Of a stretch of DNA of 64,000 nucleotides, positions 54,001 to 64,000 are shown piece by piece. Below the pieces are notes generated by a model. It had not been told where the DNA came from, did no database searches, and saw only the letters and a program-made list of their open reading frames with translations. The stretch's first letter is position 1; every line of letters starts with the position of its first letter. The position numbers were made by a program, and so were the translations under genes. This stretch comes from Lunularia cruciata (lineage: Eukaryota; Streptophyta; Marchantiopsida; Lunulariales; Lunulariaceae), in contig OX419759.1 in assembly GCA_948567375.1 (NCBI GenBank), positions 59,982,593 through 60,046,592 on the forward strand, given 5' to 3'.

Positions 54001-54666
54001 ATGTCTAGCCCGTGCCAAGAGTATCTAGAGCCTCGCGTCGACTCCAGTAGTTTCCTTCCTAACAAATTTCCTCCATGCCAAGATCACCTATTTGGTATGG
54101 TTTTGTTTGGTAGGAGGTCAAATCTGTTCTTTACTTGAGGGTACCAACTGTATGGCTTGGATGCTGTTCTGTCATTTGTCAATATGTGTGTGTTGAGGCA
54201 ATGCTTCGTGTTTCATTGTACTATGTTGATCTCTTTGATCGTTGAACATAGTTGAGGATCGGATTCAGCTATTTATACTTTTGTAATGTCAAGTGTAAAT
54301 TTTATTCCATGTCTTCGAGGTTTCATGTTCCCACGGAGACAGAAAAATGACAAGTTCTACCATATTGGTTTTCTTCCTGAATCGTCGCTGTGCGAGCAGA
54401 TCACTGTGAATGGCAGAATCAAGGTCCTCAATGATTTGGCTGTAGTGGTAAGTATGATTTGTTACAGCTCGCATACTCTCTCTCTTGATGTACCTATCAA
54501 CGTCTTGATCCAACCAAACGCAACTTCGATTTGGGACCCCATTGTGGTTGAGAAAGAATCCCCGTGCAACAGATCTATGATTTTAACACAGTGTGGAACT
54601 GCAAACCCGAAGCATATTTCTTCTCTCAAGATGTTCGATTATCCAACTCAGCTTATGGTGGCGTGA
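54001..54666 (+). CDS. Possible two-exon gene of unknown function
   Basis: Exon 1 54001-54094 starts with ATG and encodes MSSPCQEYLEPRVDSSSF and on to CQDHLF, ending at G|GTATGG. Exon 2 from 54269, after TTCAG, joins in phase (54269-54666, stop TGA). Intron of 174 bases. The predicted protein is about 163 residues and includes KFYHIGFLPESSLCEQ and RIKVLNDLAVVV. I recognise no family, signal peptide or membrane segment. Exon 2 alone is open for 126 codons from an internal ATG at 54286. The TATA box, phase-compatible splice sites and retained CpGs argue for a gene. It could be a fragment of a larger or dead one. Confidence 0.4.
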
Positions 54667-54720
54667 AAAACAGAAAACCATGGTATCTATTTCCAGAATT
54701 TTGATGTAAAATACATTTAG

Positions 54721-55012
54721 GAGCTGCGATGGATTGATGGATGAAGAGTTAGGAACGGCAATGGATTGATGGATGAAGAGCGGCGATGGATTGATGGATG
54801 AAGTAGAGACACCGTCCAGGAGTTATGGGAATTGGGAACTTCCCACTTGGAGGACCATGGAATTACTAATAAATCGTGGTATAAGTAAATTTAGTATTCC
54901 ACTTTAAGGACCTTAGAGATCTGCAGGATATGCAATTGGACGGAATTCCTGATGGTCCTTCTAGTAATCCATGATGCCGAATTCCTGATGGTCCTTCTAG
55001 TAATCCACGATT
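54721..55012. repeat. Short tandem repeats downstream of the small gene
   Basis: Three copies of GATGGATTGATGGATGAAG occur near 54729, 54761 and 54786. Two copies of GAATTCCTGATGGTCCTTCT followed by AGTAATCCA occur near 54942 and 54979. Confidence 0.8.
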
Positions 55013-55592
55013 CGTAAGCAGTTTCGCATTGGTTTCAAGTTCAAGCTACCCATTCCCTTTTGCATCCACTTAGATTGCATCTTCAACAACATAGCTCAAT
55101 GACAGCTAGGGACTTAGATGCAAAAGCATGCAAGTCAGGAAAGTTTGCAATGGAATTCTTTCATGCATTTCGCGAGAATGTAAGCACTTCAAGGGAATTT
55201 TATAAGAATTAACTATTCTTTTCTAAAGAATTCATTGAAGTATCCAAAGAATGTGATCATCAGTCTCGATTTGTATGTTAAATCAATACTTTATGGACAA
55301 ATCATTAACTGGTGCTCAGTTCCCGTAAAAAAACACAAATCAAAATTTGTAAGCCAACAGATAGAAGGATTCTGAGCTCGTGGGCCGTCAGAGAGGAGAT
55401 AACATATTTGAAATATTACAAGCCTCTTAAGAGGGCAGGGCGTCATTCGAAATCACAGTAAACCGCCACCTTCCAGCGCACAATAGCAACCTCCAAAGGA
55501 TCGAACCATTACTCATACAGGCAAAATTTGCATACTCCTTCGGAGTACAAAGAATCAAATCCAATAACTTAAGGAGGATTTGGAAAGATGAA

Positions 55593-58500
55593 CTACTTGG
55601 AAGCCTTGAGGTCTCGAAGACGTAGAGTAACTGCCCTAGCGTGAGCGTCCAATCCTTCTACTTCGGCCATTTTGGCTACTGAAGGGCCCAAAGCTAGAAG
55701 GCCCTCGGAACTAAGAGACTGAACAGTCATGTACTTCACAAAGGAGTCGAGCGAGACTCCGCCATACATGCGAGCGTACCCATACGTTGGCAGCACATGA
55801 TTTGTACCACTAGCGTAGTCACCCACGCTTTCTGGAGTCCATCTGCCCAAGAACACCGATCCTGCAAGGAAGGAAGAGAAAGTTGAGCAGAACTGTCTTA
55901 AACAGAAAACTTTCAAAAGATATAGGCTCCTTAACCGCCAGGCTGGACTGCCAAATCCAACGCTATTACGAGCCCTCCGAACCCCATCACCCGATGGGTT
56001 ATTTCCCCGACCAATTAATGACCATGATGTGAATGATTCAGATAATCTCGACACTAAACAGACGCTAGTGATGCAGCTATGAGCTGGAGTACCTTTTCCG
56101 CATGAATGTGACTGCAGAGTTGCAGGCTGTAAGATCTATGTCAATTGCACGAGAGAGTTTGATGAAGATAAGGACGTAGGTAAGATGTGTAGATAAGGAC
56201 GGTAAAGACAGAGAAAGGAAATTCATCAATATACCTGCGTTGTCAATACTGTCCAACCAGCTGGCTGCGTTTTCTACATTGACAATCAGGTGCTCGGGGG
56301 CGTATAAATTAGAAAACGCACATGCCTGGCACAACCACATATAGACCACCGTCAGGCGCGTATTCAGATTCAAAAGAGCATCTCTACTTACAACGTCCAG
56401 TGTTTAGAAAACCGTGCAGATACAATTAAGCAGAAAAGTATTCACCTCCGCTTTAGTAGAAACAATAAGAGTGAAACTACTTTCAAGAGCTTTCACAGCT
56501 GTGCTTCCTCTGGGCAAAGCGTTGCACTGTGTCTCCACTTCAGCTTCAATAGCTTCTACATCCACGTCATCCCCGACAGCTACTAGGACAACCTGACTGT
56601 CAGGCCCGTGTTCGGCCTGCATCAGCCACATGAAAATGGGGAGTCAGAAGGGGGCTTATTTCCATGACATGGTCTAAGTTGATCCTGGAGATCAGCAGAT
56701 AGGTCCATTTAATTGCCATCGATGTAAATTAAAGTAGGAATACTAATAATGAACGATGATTACCTGGGATAGAAGATCTGCAGCAACGTGGACAGGACTG
56801 GCATATTTATCGGCAATAACCAAAACCTCTGATGGGCCAGCCGGCATGTCAATTGATACCATCGCTTCACTATTCTGCACTCAGGTAATATTAATAAAAT
56901 TGAGTATCCTTTTTCCGTTCAAGCAAATCGGAGGAACCAGATATGAACGTTTGCACTCCACGCAATAATAAAGGGGGCTGGTACCAGCATGCCAGTGACA
57001 GTCTCTTTACGGGTATCAAGTTACTGGGATTAATTTTAAGTCCTCTCGTGACCCCAATCTGATGCCTTTGGTTGGGACCAGGCTACTTGAAGGTATTTGT
57101 CAACTTTAACCTAAAGTCCATAAGAAACGCGATGTAGCAGATGAGAGATGGCGTTCTCACCTGTAACAGCATTTTGGCTGCTGTCACATACTGATTTCCA
57201 GGACCTAATATCTTGTCAACCTACATACAAAAAGAACAATAAATTAGGGAACTTATGATCTATACCAAGGTGAAAACCCGAACATAGTGACATCCATGTG
57301 TTGTGCTATTGATATCATATAACTGTCAGAATGTGTCTCCTCCTGTGTTGACGACAGGCAAGTGTTGAAAGAAAGTACCTTTGGGCAGGAATCCGTCCCC
57401 CATGCCATTGCTGCCACTGCCTGCAACACACAACAAATTGTTAACACTTTCATAACAAAGCCTTCCTGATGGACATATTGTGACTTCTTCCGTGTTGGAC
57501 GTCAAGTGGAATTAATGAGACTTTAAGCTGATCGGCATATATTCAGTAGAATATACGGCGACAGAGAATACCTGGCGTCTAAATTAATTCATTAAGCGTC
57601 ATAATATCTTCAACTTCATCCAGAAAGCGTAAGAGTTAACATGCCTGGGCTCCGCCAGCTTTGAGAATATGTGTTGCACCTGCCTTCTTGGCAACATACA
57701 GAACTTCCTGCGAGGATGGACCAAGAAATATTTGAGCACTATCACTTCAGGATATACATTCTCACAATCTTGCTTTCTATATCTTGCTTTTTATGTCTAT
57801 GTTTGCTATGTACACAAGCAGAATACTCCCCGGAATGGCTGAGTTTTCAAACTTAACTGAATTTGGAACACTGAACTAAGATGATCTCTACTTCCTAACA
57901 GGAGTATGCAAACATCGACAACATAATGTGGATTCGTAGGAACTTACAGGGCAGATTGAGCCATCAGATCGAGGTGGAGTCGCAATTACTACCGTCTTAC
58001 AACCAGCGATTTGAGCAGGCTATATACGCCCACAGACACAAAAAACTGTTTCAGTACCTTGAACGCCGCAGAAGGACACCATACACAGAGAAGAACATGA
58101 ACAATCAAGTCTCTAAGCAGAATTACCTACCACTGCAAGCATGAGGGCAGTCGATGGAAGCACTGCTGTGCCCCCCGGGACATAAAGACCGACATTGTTG
58201 ATAGCCCTTGCGACTCGTTTACACCTGACTCCCTGTTCAGTGCCATAGACATGACCAGTTCAAGGGTGTTATGTGGCATCAAAGATTAGTTCAACAGAAC
58301 ACTGTTATGACTAAAGCGGATTTAAGTGAACTGTCCACGCCAAGAATGAATCTAAATCCTAAAGATAACATAAGAAAGGTGGAATAGAACAGCACCCACT
58401 GGCATTGTCTCCACTTCGAGTACTTGAGTTTTCTGCTGGGCAGCATGAAAGGTTCGTATATTTGCGTATGCAACATCAAATGCTGCCTTTACATCTGGAT

Positions 58501-59294
58501 CCAACTGCACAGAAACGAGCATCAAAGTGGCAAGACGATGTTAAACTATCGGCAGACAGATGCATATATCTGCAGATGGTTCCACGGATCCTATGTTAGA
58601 AAAAGGAGAAGCGTATCGCAGGAGTTATCGATCAGAACATTACCTCGGGATCTGGTAGATCGGCTACAACTTCTACAATGTTCTCCAAGGTCACCTTGTC
58701 AAATTTCACGGTGTATCTGAAGCGCACATCCACGAAACAGCTCAATGAGGGAGTCCAATTGCATTCAACCTACGAAACCTAGGTGTGCTAGGACTTAATT
58801 CGCCACATCATAGAAGCAAATTGATACAATACCGTCTGGCTTACATACATTTCTTTTCCTAAAGTGAAGAGAAAACAGTATCCATCTGAGAAACAGAGGA
58901 CAATTGAGCCTTACTCCTTAACTGCCTCATCTCCACGTTTCCTGACATCTTCGACAATAGGACTCACTACGTCGAAGACTTTAGAGAAATCGATACGAGG
59001 TCGCGCCTGGAGACCTCTAATTTCAGCTGCATTCAATTCTGACAGCCTCAGCGATCGAAGTTGGACGCTAGCTTGAGAAGCCATAGAGCTTCTTATGCCA
59101 CTGCTTCTTCGCGAGAGTTTGACAGCTCCACCCGCTCTCCGTGTGAGCTCGACAGCTCCAGAAGTCAGCAAACCACAACTTCCGAAACTCAAAACCTTGG
59201 AGGAGAATGTGGGCGAGGACGAGAGACGGTATGGGGACGATGAAGCGGAGACGGAATTGGAAACCGAAGGGGTGATCAGAACTTGGATCACCAT
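55593..59294 (-). CDS. HDH: Histidinol dehydrogenase, plastid-targeted, 12 exons
   Basis: Exons (high to low): 59294-58915, 58716-58644, 58504-58400, 58232-58131, 58019-57948, 57707-57645, 57421-57380, 57220-57161, 56874-56764, 56616-56446, 56325-56235, 55861-55593. They total 1539 nt (512 residues plus stop) and join in phase at every junction. The enzyme (EC 1.1.1.23) oxidises L-histidinol to L-histidine, the last step of histidine synthesis, in plastids. The first 70 or so residues are serine-rich with few acids, like a transit peptide. Conserved segments: [52 protein letters not shown] with zinc ligands Gln and His, the catalytic pair in [15 protein letters not shown] with a zinc-binding Asp, and GLDAHARAV with the last zinc ligand His. 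Every key residue is intact. Intron 6 has a GC donor. Confidence 0.96.
57422..57644 (-). other. GC-AG intron (intron 6 of HDH)
   Basis: Exon 6 ends CAG and the intron begins GCATGT. Exon 7 starts after TTGCAG. The only nearby GT (four bases on) would shift the frame, whereas the GC donor joins GGAQ to AVAAMAWG, the conserved sequence of the enzyme. Confidence 0.85.
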
Positions 59295-60400
59295 AGCCAG
59301 AGGCTTTTTAGATGCAGAGGAAGCAGATTAAGACAGTCGTCACTGACGAATCTCTTCTTGTCTCTGAGTCGTGCACGCTCACGAGAAATGAATAAGGATT
59401 TGCGCAATGACTGCGCACGAACTGCGACTCCCTCCAAAATCCTAATAACCTTATTTTCTTAATTATAAAGAGATTATTATTCCTTCCTTCTAAAGAACCT
59501 CTACAACTCTCCATCCCAAAATTTCTTCCCAACTACTCACATGTTCTAAGATCTTCTCGTGGGTCCTTTCTGGAACTTTCCGGCTACAGTAGGACTTTAT
59601 CTCTTCCCATTTCATACTGGTAAGAGAATTGCCAAAAGTTGGATAAATTTCATTACAAACTTATGCGATGAACTAGTTTAAAGTTATATCTGAAAAGTCC
59701 TCCTTGCGTTTAGGAATATTGCTGTTAAAGGTACATTAATCGCAATACAGATGCTGTCTAAATTGAGATGTTTGTTCTGCTACTTTTCCACAAGTAACTT
59801 AATCAGCTTTCTGTGGTCAATTTAGTGATGAGGAGGAAAACAAAGCTTTATCTTTAATCCGTTTCCTTAGTTTCCTTAGCAGTTTGTGTGCCTAAACATT
59901 GGACGAAGGCATCATCAAACAGTAGTCCTCGCAGACCAAATTATGAGAATTTAAATATTACCAGGCCTTCTCTTTGCCCATAGTGGATATATGAACTTTC
60001 CAGAAACGCCGTATGACTCCATAGTCCAGCGGCGCCGGAAAAGTTGGACTAGCAAACTGTAGTTTAGTCCTACGTGGCGATTTCAGGGCACGAGATTAAC
60101 GGAAAGTACTGAGAAGGAAGAAAAAGCGCTGACCTAGAATGAGATTCGTCACATGTTTGCTATGATCCCCAGTGAAAGATTCCTCCATATGCATTAACTG
60201 CTAATTGTAGGACATGAGTAGGAGGAAGTAAGAGTAAATCGAGATGTTCCCATCATAGCGGGTGATAAAGACGAAAAAGTAATAAGTTAACTCTAAATAA
60301 GAAGGTCAGATTAGCCCAATAAAGATATATTTACTGAGTCTACGTAAGGGTTTGATAATGATCGATGTACTTGGAAAAAGTGTAAGTTTAAGTATTTAAC
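59295..60400. other. Region upstream of HDH; 5' UTR and promoter presumed
   Basis: No other gene recognised. In HDH orientation a TTTATAATTA element lies near 59468-59459, about 170 bases before the ATG, as a weak TATA candidate. Base composition becomes increasingly AT-rich with distance. Confidence 0.35.
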
Positions 60401-62590
60401 AAACTGTAAAATCCATAGTTCTAATTTGATTATCCTTTTGTGAGTAGAAATACAAGGATTGAATTTTGTCTTTCTTTGATCGGCTTTAATAGCAAGTGAT
60501 TATATAACTTATGAAATGATTCAAAAGTAACTTTGACATTTTATTTTAATGGTTTTTGGAGCTCATTTCAATACAAGTGATCATTGATTGACATTTTGTT
60601 TTCATTGTAACATGTTGCGGTGTGCACCAGGATAATTTAATCAACATTATATTAGATTCACAGACATTTATAATATTATGTTCTCATAAAAAATACTAAA
60701 GGATATGTCTTATATAATTCAGTGAATATACTATCCGAGGTATAAGACGTATGTAAACTAAAATATCTATTTTCTATTTTTTCTATGAATTATGACATAG
60801 CTTAAGTTTTTTACTGCACTAATATTTTCTATAATAAAACTCTAAGAATAATACGATCATTTAAGAAAAATTTGCATTAATTTTTTTTTGAAATATTTTC
60901 TAAATATTATATACTGAGATTTTTCTAGACTATGTTTGTAAAATTTAATATGTCATAGAGCATATATCTGATTAATATTATGATCTGATTTAATAATTTT
61001 TTTAATTTATAAGCAATTAGCATAGAAACGCAAATATGTTCTAATTAAAAGAAGAAACTAAATTTAAAATATAAATAAATCGATTTGAAAGTGATATACG
61101 GAAATAAAATTCTATCAAAATTAGTCAATAAAGTAAATTTCTCATGTAAGTATTGATGTAATTTTTCTCTATATATTTAGCTTTGTAATTTTTGGAAATA
61201 TGATCTCCAACATCAGTGGAAAGAATTTTGTTTTGAAGGTCAAGCAGCAAAAAAAACATATTTATTCCAATATTTAGATAGTTCAAAAGCAAAATAAATT
61301 ATATAAAACAAAAATAATTAAGTTGAAAAAATCATAATTGAATTCATATTCTTCTTCTCATCTGTAAGGTAGTCAGAAGAAAGAACATTCATGTATAAAT
61401 ATTAGAAATATATACTTTGGATACTATCAAAATTAAAAACTAATACTTTTTTATTTTTTGTAATAAATGGCACCTTTACCTTTATTACATGGAAAATATT
61501 ACAATAAAGTGATTTCTAAATATGTTAAATTTTCAAATCTCTTTAAGTTTTTAAATGTTGCTTAAGTTGATTGCTTTTTAATCTCCTTCAGTTTTTTATT
61601 TTATTTTTTGGAGTTAAATTAAATTTTATAATTATGAATTCTTCTCAAATATTTATAATTTCAAAATTTATGAAATTATCTTACCAAGCTTTTAATAAGC
61701 TTCATTATAATTAGAGAAATATTACCATTATAGTATGCATTATTGGAATGAATCTAACTATAAGATATTGAAAAGATTTTCATCTAGGAAATAGTTGAAT
61801 GTACAGAAAACTGAAACATGTAAATAGTTACATCAGTCTCAAAAATATTTTCATCCAATATAACTATCCAGATATAAATATTTACATAAATATTCCACTC
61901 TCTTTAAATCTAACTCTTGATAAGAAAGTATTATGGTTGATTGTTATGTAGTAATATGTTTATTTACCACATGAGAAAAAATTACTACAAAATTACAATG
62001 AGTAATGAGTATTTGATAAATTTTTAGTAAAAATATGGCTTGTTTAAGAAACTAAGCTAATTTTTCTCTCTTATAGAGAAATTTCCTACAATACATAATA
62101 TGTTTCATGGTAACATTTCTCCACTTAATCTAATAAAATGTGTATTATTATTAAAAAAAAAAAAACAAGGCCGTTAAAGTTTGTAAAGAGGAAAGAAGGT
62201 TATTTTCTCATAGTTATTCTTTAAAATTTGTGCTATCAATATTGTGGTATTCCAATCTAAATCTAAACTCTTTTGATATTCTATGAGTACGGGATAAGAC
62301 AGATAATTACAATTAGAAAATATCAAAGGATGTGCTGAAGGTTAAGTTTTAAATAGCCTTTGTGTATCTATATAAATTTAAAAAAAAGGGCTAAAAATTG
62401 ATTCTACTTTTTCCTATGTGAAGAACAAAAATTTTCCCCAAGTTTGGCATAATAGGGAAAAATGCACCACATAGAACACATGAGGGATGGGAAGACCCCA
62501 TCAAGTTGTACAAGGGAGAGATAAAAGAGGTAAATGGGGCTAGGTCCCAATAGTATTGATATGAGAAATCTGCCCTACCGCACGTAAGAT
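60401..62590. other. AT-rich intergenic DNA, no gene seen
   Basis: Long runs of A and T, many stops in all frames, no repeat family recognised. A run of 14 A lies near 62153-62166. Confidence 0.5.
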
Positions 62591-62699
62591 ATTCAAGCTA
62601 TGCAAGTTGTAAGGTCTACAAACTCTGGAGCATCCAAAGAAGGATCACCTAGTGTGCTTGCTCTCCTATGGATTGCACCAACTAATGCTCTCTTCAGAG

Positions 62700-64000
62700 C
62701 AGTGGCCACACTTTGTCTAAAGTATGCTACAAAGTATGAGAGTGAGAGTGGTACCCTTTTGATGTCTAATACGATAAGCTCTCATGCATTCTCTGACAAA
62801 TGTGTAGAATTTTGTGTCCATCTCTCCATATAACTCCAAGGCAAATGGAACAAAGAGATGACCTCGCTGCATATCCCTATACTTAGAGACCTTATGTGGT
62901 GCTGCTCCGCTCACCGCCTATCTAGGAAGATGAGTAATCACTCCTTCCAAAATTGCATCACGCATAGGATCCACAACCACAACATCTGCCATTGTCACTT
63001 GATCATCTTGGACCAAGTATAAGTCTACTTTGATATGTGTCATTTGCAAAGTATATAAATGCTCCATCCAAGCAAGGTATCCACTTTCTTGTGCCATAAC
63101 AAAGTCTATATCCCTGATGGCATCATGGGTAGCTATCCTCTATCCTCCAAAAGGACATTGTGTCATATGGACCACTATTGCATCTAGTGTAGAACCACAC
63201 TTACAAGTGAGTAATGAGATGCAAATGGATGGACCAAACCTAGGCAGAACCTTGTCACTATAGAGAAGGTGGCTGGTGCAAGTCAAAATGCCCTAATGCA
63301 TAGTCAAGCTAGGATCCAAGTCAAGAGGCTCTACCCTTGCCGGAGCAAGAGAAAAGAATGGTCTAGTGGCCCAAGGAATGAATGAATTAACTAAAATAGA
63401 TTGTAACATATGATGACACTGTCACTCCATCAAGGAAGATTGCAAACCTTTGGTCCAATCTAACAATAATGAAGTCCAATATTCCAATCTAACAATCTAT
63501 CCCATGCTCGTGGGGATAGACCATCCCTCGTCTACCGTGATAACACTTGGAGAGAAAAGGATCCCTCTTCCACCTTGGCTATTTGTATCTCCAAAATTAG
63601 CCTAGTAGCAACCAAGAAGATGGGAGTTAAGGAAGGATGCCAAGAGAGTCCAACTACCCAAAAACACTATATGTGGCATCTCCTCCATTGGTAATAGGCC
63701 TACCCCTTGCACAAGATTGGTAGAGATGTTTGTCTATATGCCAAATCCCCCATCACACACTCAAATATTTCTGGTCCAATGATATAACCAAAGACTCCCA
63801 TAATCCTCTTGTAAAAAGCTCTTAGACGTGATAAGAAAGTCAAGGAAGAGGAACCGTGTAGAGAAGGTAAGTTGATTGACGGGTAATATTAGAGGAGAGT
63901 ATACCAAATCACCTACATATCTCCTAGTAGAGGAAGGTTATCCACATGGAGAATATCCTTTGCAAGAGCAACGTCTAAGAAGCATGTGACAAAATCCTCA
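62700..64000 (-). pseudogene. C-terminal remnants of a non-gypsy reverse transcriptase element
   Basis: Minus-strand segments in changing frames: VGLLPMEEMPHIVFLGSWTL (about 63700-63630), then CKCGSTLDAIVVHMTQCPFG (about 63205-63145), then THDAIRDI, then MADVVVVDPMRDAILEGV (about 62985-62930), and FVPFALELYGEMDTKFYTFV (about 62850-62790). I recall this combination (a GxxPxxxMxxxAFLGSW-like stretch, a Cys/His cluster and a VDPMR segment) from the C-terminal part of RT-encoding elements of plants and algae that are not gypsy or copia. Whether LINE-like or DIRS-like I cannot say. Stops occur throughout. It extends beyond the right edge. Confidence 0.55.

Noticed and set aside
1-64000. CRISPR arrays, bacterial operons, rRNA or tRNA genes
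   Set aside because: None seen; the intron-containing gene and the element families are those of a plant nuclear genome.

Overview
The window looks like nuclear DNA of a land plant or another streptophyte. The one clear cellular gene is a 12-exon, plastid-targeted histidinol dehydrogenase with short introns (about 110-370 nt). Nearly everything else is nested and decayed retrotransposon sequence, mostly Ty3/gypsy with a little Ty1/copia. I cannot name the species; a non-flowering lineage is only a guess.

Layout. 1-3594 (-): internally deleted gypsy element A with its 5' LTR, running off the left edge and cutting into element C. 3595-14490 (-): gypsy element C, split inside its RT gene by the full-length chromovirus B (5572-11211, perfect 5-bp target duplication, LTRs rich in heat-shock-element motifs). 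14491-20600: decayed sequence holding a second C-like element (C'), a 118-bp tandem duplication and an LTR-A copy. 20695-33163 (+): an old, heavily mutated copy (D-old) of an unusual gypsy family, interrupted by a 3.5-kb insertion (E) and a solo LTR-B. 33167-35100: LTR-B remnant and copia fragment. 35100-39060: no clear genes, possibly one exon of an interrupted gene. 39064-47710 (+): a young, nearly intact copy of the same family (D-new). 47873-48629: solo LTR-C with perfect target duplication. 48635-53950: no recognisable gene. 54001-54666: possible small two-exon gene. 55593-59294 (-): histidinol dehydrogenase. 59295-62600: AT-rich intergenic DNA. 62700-64000 (-): decayed C-terminal part of a non-gypsy reverse transcriptase element.

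The main discovery is family D. Its first ORF is a gag-protease protein that continues into a complete C5-cytosine DNA methyltransferase domain (motifs I, IV PCQ, VI ENV, VIII and X in normal, non-permuted order). A UAG in a CARYYA readthrough context separates this from an RT-RNase H-DDE integrase ORF in the same original frame. A second in-frame stop (UGA) separates the integrase from a C-terminal PHD finger, which sits where chromoviruses carry a chromodomain. Both stops occupy the same positions in D-old. The element would therefore carry both a writer of DNA methylation and a probable reader of histone tails. Its terminal repeats are not a simple LTR pair but are arranged A1 - genes - B1A2 - Z - B2, and D-old shares the 3' part of this layout. 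D-old differs from D-new mainly by C-to-T and G-to-A changes, as expected from long-term cytosine methylation.
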